From the NCBI GenBank assembly GCA_005281725.1, contig SSBO01000012.1:6327177-6391176 (forward strand): a DNA stretch of 64,000 bases, in the 5' to 3' direction. The notes beneath the pieces were generated by a model. The model did no database searches, was not told where the DNA came from, and saw only the letters and a list, made by a program, of their open reading frames with translations. A program made the position numbers and the translations under genes. Positions 50,172 to 64,000 of the stretch are shown piece by piece (position 1 is the stretch's first letter; every line of letters starts with the position of its first letter). Source of the DNA: Wuchereria bancrofti (Eukaryota; Nematoda; Chromadorea; Rhabditida; Onchocercidae).

Positions 50172-53100
50172 TCACAATAAGAGCAGATGTTGCAAAGGAC
50201 ATTGAACAAAAGCATGACGTTCTGTACGTACCAATACTCGACCAGCCATAATTGAATCAGGTTGCGCAAACACCACCTGAAATCATTAACACTGTGCAAG
50301 CAAAACTTCAAAAATCTAAAAAAAAAACTTTTAAATTTAGTCAAATGATAAAAGCAGTTCTGAGTTTACCTGGTCACGATAAAGTCTTATTTTAGCTTCA
50401 GGTATATGAACGTTTTGCCTGAGCAACATTGGCTGCTCACCAGGTTGTACCAATGCAACACAAGTACTTGGGAATGACATCAACCGATCTGTCCGATCAC
50501 CTGTCTACAAATTATATCTCAGTTGTTACAAAAACTGATTAGAATATTTAGAACTTAAAAAAATTGGGAAAAACCCTAGATCATGGAAAAGGTCCATAAC
50601 TGCTCACTGAAATAAAACAAAACCTTGAAACCATAGAGCCAGTCGGGATCCCCGTTATCAACAACTTTTAATCGATCGCCTAAGCACAAGGCTGTGTCAG
50701 GTCCAGCTATGTATTCATGAATAACTACATGAGATCCTTGTAGAACTGCAAATAACAAACAGCGTTACATTATAAAATTTGAAGATAAATTGAAAGCTAT
50801 AACAGAATTTTGTAAATGGTGTTTGAAAAATGTACCATCTGAAGAGCTAATACGACGTGGAGTTAAGCGAGGAGATGGTCCTGACGACGATCGACTTCGT
50901 TCGCATTCTGATATATCCCCAGAGCTATTATTGCAATGTAATAGTTTTGGTGTTAATTTGCTTCCTAAACATAAAATATTGTAAAATTTGAATAAAAGGT
51001 AAAGGAAGAAAGGAACTAAGAAAATATTCATTTGTTGCTTATCAAATAAAACGAAAATCAGCAAAGACAATTTTGTGCTTCGAAATATATCGCGGGAATA
51101 CGAAGACATCTTTTTTCAAGTTAGAAATTTAGTCTGAAATAAGAATGTATTTTGAAAGACTGAAGATGATTGTATCATGTGGTATGAAATTATCCTTCAA
51201 TGCCGCAGGGAAGAACAGGTAAATAAATAAAACCAAAAAGCGATTGAAAATTGCCAACTACACTCTCTCCACCGTAAGGCTTGCAGAAATAATAAAGCAT
51301 GAATCCACGCCTGCAGAAATGAAGAAAATGCAACATGCAAACACTTTGTTCCTTTACCTTGGATAGGTACTAACCACAGTTCCTGACGGTGGTGAGAGGT
51401 ACTAGGTGCAGAGACTGAGCTTCTAATTCACGTGGCTCCTTGCCGTAGATTTTACCACATTTATGGGGATTTTGTAATCGCAACGTACCTACGATCATCT
51501 TTCAATATAAATTTTCTTTTTCAAATTCTTTTAACTCGATCAGTTTCATTTAGACTTTTCAAAAGAACTAAATAAAAATGAAATGTGTAAATTTCTGTGG
51601 AATTTAAATTTCTATTGCATTAATCCTTATTTTCAATAAAAAATTTTGAGAGAACAGATGTTATTCCGACGTCTTCCTAATCAGTACTATTAATGACACA
51701 TATTTGAAGATTACATTCAACAAAACTTTCTTCGTTTCTTTACTTATTTCATTTGAAAATAGTTTCTTTTTCCGAAGTCCTTGCTTTTAAAAAACTAATG
51801 CTCCTATTTGCAGACAAGAATAATGAAAGTATTTGCACACAATGAGTATTACATTAATACTGCTAAAGAATTCTTATTTGTACGGATTATTTGAATACAT
51901 CAAAATTTAAAGGAAATTTTTAAAATTTCAGGTTCATTGGACTTACTTGAATAAACGCCGCTTGTAATGGAAGGTGGTGAGTCAGCGCAGTCCAGAGACA
52001 ACGATTTCATTTGTTTCTGTAGCTTGGGCGGACGGCGCTTTCCTCCATTCATACCTGTGAACAAATTTAGTCTCCAGATATTATCAGATTTTTGAGAAAA
52101 TTTGAAGATTTATTTTTATGAAAGACTAATTAAAGATAAGTTGCTGAGATATAATACTCATTTCGGAATAATATGTTAATGTCATGCGAAAAAGTAGCTA
52201 TTTTCACAATCTCCTTGTATTTGTAGGAATTCTTTTTTCAGAAACAGCAACAATACATAATAATAATAATAAATAGTAACAATATAAAAAATTTATAGTA
52301 AAAATAGCAATAAACTTTTATAAAAATTGAAACAAATCTATTGTTACTAATTATTATTATTAATTATTATTATTAATTTTGAAAGGAATAAACACATTTC
52401 GTTGACACAGTAGCCTACTTATGCGGCAAAATTTTATTTAATCTGAACAAAATTTACTATTCAAAGGATTTAGCATTGACTACGGAAATTTCGAGAATTT
52501 TTACTATTCATCAGGAAAATTTATCGTCATAATTCAGTGAAGAGGCAGAAATTTTTGTTATATGGTAAACTTAAGGCAAAATTGAGCAACTAATTTTAAA
52601 TGACGCTAGTAAAAACAAAATAGGGTAAATGTGGAATTAATGGAAGCAAAGACAGTAATGCAATAAGCAGTTTAAAGCCTGATCTGCTTCTCTCTGCTTT
52701 ACCTTAAAATATCTTTATTCTCTCAGAACTTTTTCAATAGTCAGTCTGGCGTATATTTTGGCAAAAACTACTTTTTTCTATTCATTTCCTGCCTTTCTTC
52801 AGAGCTGCTGCAAAAAGTTGATTAGAAAAACATGAACTTGAATTGGCATTAAAAGGTAAAAATATTCAGCAGTCATTAGTTTCGTACAGTTAGCCTAAGA
52901 CATGCAACGATAAAAATCAAAAAAAAAAAAAACTGAAATACCTGACTGATCCAGCTGAGGTGTTGAACTAATCATAACTCCACGGTTACAGCTTGCTTCG
53001 GCGTATCCGGAATCTTGCAAAGAAGCTTCTGACAAGTTTCGAGGTGACGGTGTAGCGGAATCAAAATTATGCGTTGATGAACCTCGTCGACCGTAAATTC

Positions 53101-56100
53101 CCGTGGCTTGCTTCAATGCTAAGTATACCGGATCTACTGCATCTGTTTTAGATTATATTTACAAACATGATCAGAATGAATGAGTGATCAGATGGAAACT
53201 GATTTAAGAAAGGAACTTCTAACCTTCCTCTTGTTTCTTTTGTTATAATAATAAATCTCTTAATTATTCATAAAAATTTTCGTTTCTGTCAAAGAAATTT
53301 CCTTACGCATTCGAATATAACAATTAGATGGTTAAATTTTGTTATTACTTGTTATAATTTTTTTTCTGAAGTTAACAAGAGATGGTAAATATAAATGAGT
53401 GGCATAAGTGAGAAGGGTGGAAAAGAAACGGGAGGAAAAGAGAGAGAGAAAGAAAGAGAGAAGCAAGTGGAGGTAACTATTCATAAAATTACAATAGTAA
53501 TGAATTACCATTAGTTTTATTAGCTTTATGATTCATTTTCTATACTTCGTTCTTTTATGAAAAAAAAGAAATTAGATGTAATTAGTTTCTGCTTTAATAT
53601 CGACACTAAGTAAGCAAGGAGAAATTGTTGTGGCTGGAGTGGTACAATCAATTTTGGATTATATTGCTCTTGTGATCTAACAGTTGAAAATTGCTAAGAA
53701 AGATTTGATTACAGGCAGTAAATTTCAACAAAAAATTTATTTTTCTGATGTTTTTTTGTTCTGATTGTTAGTTTATAAAAATTATTGAAATGGAAGCTGA
53801 AAGAAATGTTGAACATGAATTTGGGACGCATTTCGACTACTGTATCAGGAAATCAATTTCACTTTAATTCATCATGCCTTCGCTCTGCAGTGAATCTGCA
53901 ACGGTATCAGCAAGTATGTGTTTTTGTGCAGTAAATGCTCTAACATATTTGCTTTTGACAGTCTAAATTTTAATTTTTGCTTGCAAAAAAGACACTTGTC
54001 CAATGCTGAAAATCTGACAAATACAAAGCATATTTCTCTTTTCAATCGGTTTTTGGTAAGCGCAAAAAGCATCATTTCAGATAAGGAATCACGCTCTCAT
54101 GAGTCTTTATTCATAAGTTTTCCTGAATGCAGTCGGAAAAGACTGAAAATACTTTTAGATGTTTCGGAGATAATGCGCTTTCAGTTCTTCCTCAAAACAG
54201 CAAAACATGAATTTTACTTCATGCTCCACTCTTTTCAGGAGAAATCCTAGTAAACGAATTTTCAACTGGGTCGAAAAGTAATCACCTATTAGATTTACTT
54301 TAGATCACAAATAGAGCATTAATGATATTAATCTAATCGTTTTAATTCGACTTTGCTTTTTTTTCAATTTGAAATTTATCGACTTAATGCTCTATCTAGT
54401 TCTCTACTTTCGATCTACAGTATGATAATTGATCTAATTATATGAAGATTGACAAGTAATTTTAAGGATGTTATGACTTTGTATATTTGAGAAATCTTCG
54501 TTGCTTTCCCCATAGTAAGTATGAATCTTCCGTTTATTTTCATAGTAAATCATAAATCTTTCTAAACGCGTTCATATGACTATTTTCCAACATATTCAAT
54601 TGATCGTATGATATTAGCAAACGAAGGATAAGTATCCATAAAAAATGTCCTATTCACAAGAATGTGGAGTGGACAAAAGTTTAAACTAAACATTGAATGT
54701 AGTGCAGCATATACAGTACCGGGCAGAAAGTTAAACCGGACTGACATTTGAAATGAAATCAATAAAGAAGAATTAAATAACCGTTCATCAGAAAAGAAGA
54801 AAATCGAATTACCACTTTTAATGTTTTCATAAACTTCCATCTTATGAAACTATACTTATGAAATATGAAACTATAGTGTTATTTTAACAAAGCTCTAAGA
54901 TGTACCAATAAATCGCACTTTTGATTTAGGTAAAAGGTTGTATCTTTTTTCGAAAAATTATGTTGGTTAAATTCAATATCAATTAGAAACAACAGCTGTT
55001 AAGTTGAAACATGTTGTTGTGCTGTAGGTTGACGCTCGCCTATATTCGGTGCAAAATTGTTATCCTATCGTCGGTAGAAGACGCTATTGAAAGATCTACT
55101 TATTGAAAAGTCTTGTTCCAGTGAGCAAATTATTATTTGTTATAAAACCTTTTATGAGAATATTAGGCAAATTTTTTCGCTCATTTAATCAACCACTAAC
55201 TCATTCAAAATTTTGTATCATACACTGTCATCGTTTCAACATAATAGTATTAGTTGGACCTCTATTCTGGATCCGTTATTCCAACTCTTTTTAACTTCCT
55301 TCATTGAAAGGAGACTCATATGCCTACTCATATCACTTTTTTCATTTCAATTGTAACTTACCTCATACCTATCTGCTGTCATAGCGTGGCTTTTATAAAA
55401 CTTGTTTCAGCCATAAAAATTTGTTCTAAACAGTTTCGCTTCTTAAAAAATAAACGGTGCATAGTCCTCGAAACTTTAGTACTGTATATTATCATACTTT
55501 ACTCAGTTCAACAAAAACAGCAACCGCTTTACTTTTTTATCATTTTTTCACAATATTACTTCTTGTACTTCTTGTCATTTCAATTTTTTCAATTTCAATA
55601 TTTGTCGATTAGAACGTGACATATTTTTAATCAAGAATCCTTTTTTCCAAAAGTTATAGTTTAAAAATATTAAACCTTCTGTATGACCATAACATCTTTG
55701 ATAGTTCTAGCAATGAATTTAAGCAAGTACCTTCAAAGTTATCTTAGATCAAACATTAACATTATTAAATAGGCTATGTATTCTCAAACCAAACTTCGCA
55801 GATCTATATTACGTAGGGCTACAATATTACAACTCAGGAAAACTGTGCACTTTATCATGATATGTTTCCTTTTTAGCGTTTTACTATAATGAAATGAAAA
55901 ATAGTCAAGTTAGATTAACATTACAAAGAATTATGTGCAATCAATTTCAAGAAAATGGGAAGTTTTGATATTATATATGAGAAAGAAATATTTTTTAAAC
56001 AGTTCCTTCCAGTTAATGATACCAAAAAACAAAAAACAATATCAACGGAGAATGGAAATGTCGAGAAATTTTTTGCTCAAATTGCTTGCCGTAAGCTTCT

Positions 56101-58036
56101 GTAATTTGAATTTTTTGATTTACTCCTTAGTTCCGTTGTTTGTGCTGTTTGCAACTGTTGAGCCAAAAAATAAGAGAAGGAGAATTAAAATGATCTATAC
56201 TTCGTACAAAGAACACAAAGATATTTTCAAATTTATTGAAAATTTTATGAGCTCTACACTAAACACACTGTTACGAAGCGTCATAAGATATACAAAAAAC
56301 GGTTATGTTTTTAAATAATTTACAAATAAAATTATTAAAATTATTAGCATAAATTTATGTGATAATATTTAGCATAGGACCAAACCTTATCGCTGCTATC
56401 TTTTCTGTGTAACAAGTAGTAATCCGTTAAATCATGAGAATAGGTTTTGCTTCTGTAGTTTATTAATTAATGCAGTCCGGAACTTATTTCTAGTAACTTT
56501 CTCAAAGATCTACACTGCAGGTTAGTTGTGAAAAAATTGATTAACACAATGAAGACAAGAAGCTGAGAGCAACCGCGTATGTACTTAATTGGTATGAGAG
56601 AAGAATCGGGCAGAATCTATATTTTTCCGAAAATTCATGTATTAAGACTACTTGCTTCAAAGTTAACAGGACAGCTTACAACCTAGCAATATCAGACCGG
56701 TGCTCTGTTTGGATAAGCTGTATTCAATTGCCTGGTAAATTTGAATTGATTTTGTCCAAACCCAATAAGAAGAAAGATAAAGAAAAGAGGAAACATGTAT
56801 TTTTCACAGAAAGCCATAAATAGGGAATCAGATATTTTCGGACGTTCTCATAGCTTCTTACCTACAACATTGTAGATATCTGGCTTTTCTAGATAAAGCT
56901 TAGAATCATCAAAGGACTAAGTTAGGCATCCGCCCAGACGACCCAGTATATGCTAGAATAATTGCAAATCCATCCAAAAGAGACAAACGAACTTGTATTC
57001 TCATCGTCATCTCTTTTATAATCAGCGCTTATCGGCTCATTGCCAGATATGTTTGATAGACCTCTAAATTATGGTTGTTATGGCCAAGAATACTGTTATC
57101 GAAATGTGAAAGCATGAAGAGATAAAGTCGTGCCACACGCACCCATTCATGACCCATAACCTAATCCTTTCTGTCAGAATACTACCACTATTTCAACTAT
57201 AATGAACACCTGAGTAGAGCTTATATCAACCTTGTTCGAAATTTCTAAGACATACACCGCTTTATAATTAATTACTCTAGGCAGAGGATAGATTTGATAA
57301 ATTAATATTTAAACAATAATAATGTTAGATGTAAGTTAAAAAGAACCTCTGGAAGGTGTCGATTCAATGAAGTGATCGTTGTGTTTCTGAAAATGAGTTG
57401 TTAGATTTGATTGATAAAAAGAAGAAATACTTCACTATTCTAACGGATCTTTACTTTCAGAAGCTGACAGCAACGATCGTTCATTCAGTTGTATGAATTT
57501 CAATGGATGAATGTGATATACAGACAATACAGACAATTGACCACTTATTCGTTTGACAAATGACTCATGTTTCGCAGCTAATGCTACTGATCATTTTAGG
57601 TAAGAAAATCAGCGATTAAGAAAGGAGAACATGAATTTATTAGTAGTAAAGAAATGTTTTTTTTTTTTTTTTTTCACTCTTTATAGGCACATTTTGAAGA
57701 CAATAAAAGTTGAAGATTGCATTGATCGGGATGACTATCTCTCTATTATTTGTTAAGTAGTCACGGAAGACAGAAAAGACGAAAAAGCCTAAAATATGAT
57801 GTCTTCCGTCGAGTACTTATGACAGTTACTGATCATCGTTTCTTTCAAATGTAACAATCTAAAGTAAAAAGACAAGCCTCAATTTTTGCAACAAGAGGTG
57901 GATTCTTCAAACGATGCAATGACTGCATTACGCGAAATGCGGATGTCCATTTATGACGCACTTTGATTTGTACTGCAGGCTCAGTTATGGCGAGAATGCC
58001 AGAGCCCTCTCCAAATGATGCCACATCCAAATCCAT
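50172..58036 (-). CDS. STAC-like SH3-domain adaptor protein, 9 exons
   Basis: STAC proteins bind and regulate voltage-gated calcium channels, for example in muscle excitation-contraction coupling. Exons: 57893-58036, 57347-57386, 52942-53142, 51947-52054, 51375-51488, 50836-50964, 50624-50745, 50370-50504, 50172-50276; phases close to 365 aa plus TGA. The C-terminus holds a first SH3 (about 250-305: HVVIHEYIAGPDTALCLGDR, DNGDPDWLYGFK, RLMSFPSTCVALV) and a second SH3-like module (about 310-365: IRLYRDQVVFAQPDS, AGRVLVRTE, FVQCPLQHLLLL). This layout and spacing match STAC and the fly homologue. The N-terminus has VQIKVRHKWTSAF; the middle is serine-rich and probably disordered (STHNFDSATPSPRNLSEASL, RSRSSSGPSPRLTPRRISSS). 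No zinc-binding C1 domain was found; C1 exons may lie upstream or be skipped. The first donor (CTT/GTTGCA) is weak. Introns are long (one 4.2 kb). Confidence 0.75.
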
Positions 58037-58060
58037 TTGTTTATTTCACCTTAAAAAAAA
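58037..58060 (-). promoter_or_regulatory. Probable trans-splice or 5'-UTR acceptor of the STAC-like gene
   Basis: A run of T followed by AAG ends at 58050, only 13 nt before the ATG at 58036, with an in-frame TGA between them. It supports this ATG as a genuine start of at least one transcript. The TTTTAAG form is weaker than TTTTCAG. Confidence 0.4.
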
Positions 58061-61000
58061 AATGAAATGCTGAACGTTCGTGTTATGCGTGCACTTATCA
58101 CTCATATAACATCATTATTCAATTACATGTTCCTCTTAATTGCTTGAAAAGACTGACTTTTCCTCGATCATCCCTTATTCATTATATATCCTATCCGATA
58201 ATGTTGAAATTCGTCACGTTATTTATCATTAATACATAATAAAGAAAAATAGATAACAAATTTAAAAAACAGTATTCTGTAATCAAATTTAAAGACAAAT
58301 TTCTACAATTATACGATTAAATAATTGAACTGGGTGGACAAACAGAAGTTTTATTCTGTCATGATTGTGGTTCCAGTTTGTTTCATTTCAGTTCTGTGAA
58401 GTAAGGGACAACATTTTTAAAGTTGGCACATTCGCAGAAGTCAGGAGGAATTTCCACCAAAAAAGTGTCTACAAATTAATACCAAAAATGTGGGCAATGA
58501 TAATGCAAAGTTGAGCTAATCATTGTCAGATTCTATATCACATTCAACAATAAAACAAAAATATACGAAAAAATTTCTGCAAGTAATATCTAAGTCATTC
58601 ATCTTGGCAGAAAGAATAGAATTTAGCAGCAATGAGCAATATATAGAAAGAAACAGATAAGAACAGTTGCATTTAAGTTCGAATTTGTTTCAGCTAAGAC
58701 AAAAAAATCGGAAGATGAATGTATGCTTTTCATCATGTTAATTGATTATACCGAATATTATGAAATAATAGAGAAATTACTGAACATTTTATCTTAAACT
58801 TAAATGCGGAATTTCAATTTGAAAGGAATTTATTTACACAGCGCTTGTGAAGGGGTAGTAGCAGTGAAACGAAGTATTCAGTAAAAGGAAATCCATTCCA
58901 TTTTTATATTTAATAGATCACTTTGTATGTTAATCAAATTTACTTTGTGAGCTAAACACATTTCCCGTCTATTATTCCTTTCTGACCAAATATTTCTATT
59001 AACTGCTATCCCATAAAAATTTATGCAGTTTTTAATGATATAATCAACTGAAATGAAAACCTTCAATGAATTCTTGGAAGATAGCAAAAAATTGTCATTT
59101 TAAACAGTTCTATGAAATGAGCAGTTCTCTGTCTAACTATAGCGGGAGGAATTTAGAACTGCAGGATTGAGGTATGAGTGTTCAGTTATACTCTTCATTA
59201 TAAGTTTCATTTGCGACAAAGTAAACGCTTTTATTGCTTAACTTACTTTCTTATCTTATGCAGCAATGAGTAGCTTTTCTTCCTTGTTTGACTTATTCTA
59301 TTAATCTTTAGATTGGTGCAATCAAATAAAACAACCAAATATAAAACTTTTTAGTGTACTGGCCAAAGAAAAAAATGAAATTAAGTGATTAGTAAAATGG
59401 ACAGATATAATTGAGAAATGGGTAAAATAAGAATTAAGTCAAGATGAGACACAATGAGCAACTGCAAAACTGGATTTTATTAACAACTCCGTATTGTCTT
59501 AGTTACAAAACTAAAATGCAGTAATTAACAAAAAAGAAAGGAGAAACTCTCATTGATCACAGTTCAGTAATCAGTGTTAAACTCTTCCTTCACTGATACC
59601 AAACTCATTTAAACTTCGAAACTGTCAGTATGAATTATAATGATTTTCTTTACACGTTTAATCAGTTTAAAAAACTTTTAATAGCATGTTAATAAAATTG
59701 AACTCAAATGCTATCGGGAAATAAGATATTGCTGGAAATAATTTAAATGATGTTAGTGGTGTGAGAAATATGAAAAAGGAAGAGAACATACGCCTATAGA
59801 AATCCATATTCTATTACGAGGGCATTCTAATTAGGCTTATCTGTTCCGTACCTACAATTCAGAAATTATAGAAATTTGATCTTTTAAAAATTTGGAAAAA
59901 AAAATCATTAAGTTTTGCACCAAAGCAAAAAATCACGGAAGATTCTACTTAGTTTATCATTCATTTCTCACGCAATTTTCCGTTATCAAGAACCAAAAAA
60001 ATCTCTACCTATTGCAATGAAAAGAAATATACACAATCTTGGTACAGAGATTACAAATTATATATATTTATTCGTTGTACGAGCTATCCGTAGATTTTAA
60101 ATCTTGTTATTGAAGACATGAAGTAGGACTGGGACTTGGCTTATATATTTGCCTTGCTGATTGTTCTATTCGTTTCTATAGGAACAAAAAATAAAAAACT
60201 GTTGTGGGAGGTACATCGAGACGCACTGGAATGTGAAATGAATCTTCTCATTTCAAATGATGCCATTTTTCATTTAAAGGTGATCAGCACTGATGATGAA
60301 ACAGAGCTAGAAAACCAGTTTTAGCAGTTCATTTCAAAAAAAGCCTACTTTGATTAATAAGTATGTGTTATTTCTCTAAAAAAGTCCCAACTTGAAGTGC
60401 ATAGACTTCTTTTCCAAAAGCTGCTAACAGTCCATTGAATAATGCAGTATGTGGACATTATTGTTGCAGTTAGTTCTAACAGCAGAACATAGGAACATGA
60501 TGGCAGTGCCAGTTTTTACATCTTTAGGGAAGTGCTTTCTTATAAAATATCAGAGAATTTCCAAGCTTCTTCAGCTCTACTTAACATTAATTTCTTCCTC
60601 TACCTTCATTTATAATTCATACCCAAACATATAAAAAGATCCATTGAATGCTTTTAATCAGCAAAGTAAGGTCAAAATTATTTTTGTGAGTTGTTGACTT
60701 AATTACTGTGGTTATCGAGAATGTCCCATAACGAGAGATACGTATTTTATTCGAAGAATATGCAAAAGAATACCTGCGTTAAATCACTGACTACAGTAAT
60801 TACAGCGTATGTCTATCTGATATGTTTTATATCAAAGCTTGACACTATCATTTGACGAGTTGTAATTGATACTAACGAGATGTTGTTGCTGCTGCCGCTG
60901 CTTTAGTGTTCATTGCGTTATCATGTCATGGTGATATACAGAAGCAAGTCATGAATAGATAATTGTTTGTACATTCTCCAATTAACTAATAGATTAAATT

Positions 61001-64000
61001 TGTTGAGTTCTAATAGCTAATCTTCTTGGTTCAACCACCATGAAGGTTGCGAAAAAATAAGATTAGGCTGCTTTTATTAGATTTTTTAAACTTCTCAATA
61101 AGTATCCTGTAACTACTAATCATTAGTGAGAAATAAGCTCAATAACTTCAACAAACTGTGAAAGTGCTTGATGCATGTTAACAATATATCGAAGATCAAA
61201 GCTTGACGCAAACTGAGGATGACATAATTTTCTAGCGAATCAATGCTTGCATAAAGAACAAGCATCCTCAACATTTATCATCGATTTTATTGAGACGTTT
61301 CTTTTAAAAAATTGGATGGAATAGAAAATTGCCTTGTGGCATTTCTTGACTAATATTTGTAGACAAATCAGTGTTTTATAATCAGATGTTTTTTTCCATA
61401 GAAAATAAAAAAAAAACTTGTATAATTCACTAGTTTTTGTTCATTTCATTCTTTTTAATATTTTCAAAAACATTATAATATATCTGGAATTTCGTTGAAA
61501 CTTTTATACGAGCTTTTTCACGAAAAAGTTTTAATTTGTTTGGTGTGAAACATTCCGAAGTAATTCATCACCAGAGAAGTTCTGAACCTAATAAGCGGGG
61601 ATAGATTTAACAAAAAAATGTAAAAATTTCTGGCAATGTTCTCTACATATCAAAAAGAGCGATAATGTTTGATTTAGAAGCAAATTTGAAATTTAAAAAA
61701 GATGTAACTAGATCAAGCAGTCATGTAAACGAATGTGTCCAAAAATTTATATCTCGAAAGAAAATAAAGGCATTTTATAATATCAATGTATAATATGGCT
61801 TAAAAACAGCAGTTATATACAGATTGGTTTCACTCTAAACGGAACAGCAAAGACATTTTCAAGGAAATAAGTTAACAAAGAGACAGAAGTATATATCTCG
61901 TTTTTCCTTTCATTTTTAATGAATACAAAATCATAATCAATGTGCAGAAAGCAAATGAATGAAATCTTGGAATAGTCTGAAATTATGGTAGAAAGTAATA
62001 GAATTCATGGGAAAGTGAACTAAAATTGGACAGCTGGAAATTAAAACATGCAACTGTAACTTACCTGAATTTGATTTCTTTTAAAATTTACTAAAAAAAG
62101 AAAACTGCAAAATGATTCAAGAGCAACTAAATTCACATGCGTCCTTGTTTTATGCTCCGAACCAGAAATATCACGAAATCCTCTCGGTTGACACTTTGGG
62201 AGGTGTTAACTACGCAAATCATCGTTTCCAAGAAACAATGTATTCCATAAAACAATAATTTGCTAAGTTTTGTTCATTTTGTTTCCGACATCAATTGAGT
62301 GAAACAGATTACCAAAGTGTAGACAAAAACTTATAAGTAATTGTGTGTCCACATCATTACCAATAACATGTCTAAGAATACAACAGAAACATAGATTATT
62401 ATAATGCGTTAACTGGGATGCGGAATGACTGACTGGTGATATTTATTTATAAATTTTACCTGTTCATTTTAAACGATAACTTCCAAAAAATCCAAATTGC
62501 GATATAAAACTAACAATGACTACTCGACGACATCAAAGTATCACTATGAACTGGATGAAATGACTGACATACTGCGTCTCACCACGTTAAAATAAATTTT
62601 TTAGATACTGCTGTTTGTTACTCACTTGTCGGGATGAAATAAAGTCACGTGACAGATTGGCGTTCAATCATAGCAGTTTGTGGTATGAAATAGAAACTAT
62701 TTTCATCGATCCTCGTTCTTGCTACATACAAAAGTATAGTGGTGAAGGATAAAGTCGAGATTTACTTTGATTCTGATGCATAGAATCCTTGGGGAACTAC
62801 TTCTATAAAAAAATCACTCCACAAGTATATTTCCTAGATTTTGGAAGACTGACCTTAGATATATTAAAAGGTCGGCAGATTGTTTAGCAAAGTTATTTCA
62901 CGGACGAAAATCGTCGCGCTACTTTTTTTCGTTGAAAAAATGAAATAGCAAGCTTAGTGACATTAAAATGCCTGGAATTTGACTTTGTATGTCTGATTTC
63001 TAAGTAAAAGTGTGTCTAATAAGCGATTATGCATTTATTTGAAAACGCATTAACAAAATAGTATTATGAACTTTAAAAAGGAATCACTGAGTTTTATATT
63101 CATGTATCCATGGAAGGAAAAATTTTCCTTTTTGACTTGCCTACTTTTTCTTGCTTTAAAAATCGACCAGAAAGGCTTATCTCTTCATTAAATATGTTTT
63201 GTATGGAACTTTAAATAGCAATGCACTTTGGATGTTACTTAAATGTGAAATACGTGAAAATATTTTAACATTCATCATTCTGGCAATGAAATGATTAAAT
63301 ATTTTAACCAACAAGCAATTGAAGAGAATAATCATACTTTCTAGAAAATAAGAAACTTGAGCAGCTAAATTTCTGATCTGTTTATTGATGATTGACATTT
63401 GTAAGGATAAGTGCAAATTGAATTATTGTAAAGAAGGATTTAGCAATGATGCACTTTAAGGGAGAATTAACAAGCCATTCGAGGCTCCGCTTTGTCGGAG
63501 TATTTGGAATGAATATTTCTTCGATAGTCATTATTTAGCCGGTGAATTTCCTTGTCCTTTCTTTTTTTTTTGAGCTTGTGAAATGTAACAGTTGGTTCAA
63601 CATTCACTATACTTTCTTTAGTAAAATTAACAATATCGGAAAGTATTTAACAGAGCAAAAAGATGCAGGAAGAAAGACAAAAGGATGGTGTGTAAGATGG
63701 GAAAAGAGGGAGACAAATTGCGCAGAATTATGAAGCAGCTTAGAATCTAACAAAGAAAGGTTATCGGTTGACTGGGATTCTCGAAATACTTATTTTAATC
63801 ACCTGAAGTCTTTATGACCGGTGTAAATTTTTAAATCCTTCCACTCATTCTTCAAAAACTGTGATAATTGGTAGTGACATGATCAAACAAGTAGAAATGC
63901 ATTCTATCCAATTCAACATCTTTATTTAAATACAAGTCGATCAAAATATTGCTAAATATTTGCGGCAGATACTTTGATAGCATTGCCGAAACGAAGAATT
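58061..64000. other. Right flank, no supported gene
   Basis: Nearly 6 kb of AT-rich sequence. The best ORF is at 60136-60324 (+): a hydrophobic start (IFALLIVLFVSIG) followed by a polar stretch, with an AG acceptor between the two halves at about 60181. The second half (LLWEVHRDALECEMNLLISN onward) could be an exon, but nothing joins to it. I also looked here for missing C1-domain exons of the STAC-like gene on the minus strand and did not find any. Confidence 0.4.

Noticed and set aside
51237..51312. Possible extra STAC exon reading RGFMLYYFCKPYGGES
   Set aside because: Its phase does not fit the preceding exon (carry-over of one base leads to a stop), whereas joining 51375 directly to 50964 is in phase and gives a continuous 365-aa product.
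53918..54250. 110-codon plus-strand ORF with several cysteines
   Set aside because: It has no recognisable zinc-binding spacing, lies antisense within a STAC intron, and overlaps ORFs in the opposite strand equally long for the region.
55935..56318. 127-codon ORF on the plus strand inside a STAC intron
   Set aside because: Composition (F, K, L, N, S, R) is that of AT-rich random sequence. There is no family match and no splice or promoter context, and one ORF of this length by chance is not surprising in 64 kb.

Overview
This is eukaryotic DNA from a nematode. It is strongly AT-rich (about 70% by eye). Genes are split into short exons (mostly 50-280 bp) separated by AT-rich introns, with exact GT/GC...TTTCAG boundaries, and several starts sit just behind trans-splice-like acceptors. 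The gene content fits: two degenerin-type DEG/ENaC channels, a ROP-1/Ro60 orthologue with a length similar to what I recall for C. elegans ROP-1, an animal SWEET transporter and a STAC-type SH3 protein. A parasitic clade III (filarial or spirurid) worm is a reasonable guess from base composition, but I cannot prove it. No bacterial genes, CRISPR arrays, rRNA or convincing tRNA genes were seen.

Layout. 1-2545: no confident gene, one candidate exon at the left edge. 2672-5984 (+): complete pyrroline-5-carboxylate reductase (proline synthesis), 9 exons, 286 aa. 5985-21297: mostly gene-poor, with a large (ATCA)n/(TCTA)n microsatellite and two clusters of exon-like sequence that I could not join into a gene. 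21298-22812 (+): complete SWEET sugar transporter, 6 exons, 247 aa, followed by four phase-compatible exons (23843-25343) that could be an alternative long C-terminal tail or the 3' end of another gene. 25344-30508: no supported gene. 30509-35246 (-) and 37796-41735 (-): two tandem DEG/ENaC channel subunits of 579 and 549 aa with shared intron positions. Between them lies a putative solo LTR (about 36360-36765). 42805-48581 (-): complete 60-kDa SS-A/Ro ribonucleoprotein, 12 exons, 672 aa. 50172-58036 (-): STAC-like protein, 9 exons, 365 aa, with a C-terminal tandem SH3 module and no visible C1 domain. 58037-64000: nothing supported beyond AT-rich sequence and one weak exon-like ORF.

All six gene models were spliced by hand from the sequence. 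In each, the reading phase closes exactly across every intron and ends at a stop codon, which is the main evidence for the exon coordinates. Functionally the window is a normal mixture of unlinked genes. The two channels are a tandem duplication, and STAC proteins are known elsewhere as voltage-gated calcium-channel adaptors, so membrane excitability is loosely represented. No operon is evident. The most unusual features are two introns with GC donors, a changed metal-site motif in Ro60, a C1-less STAC, and phase-matched orphan exons behind the SWEET gene. I found no clearly novel system.
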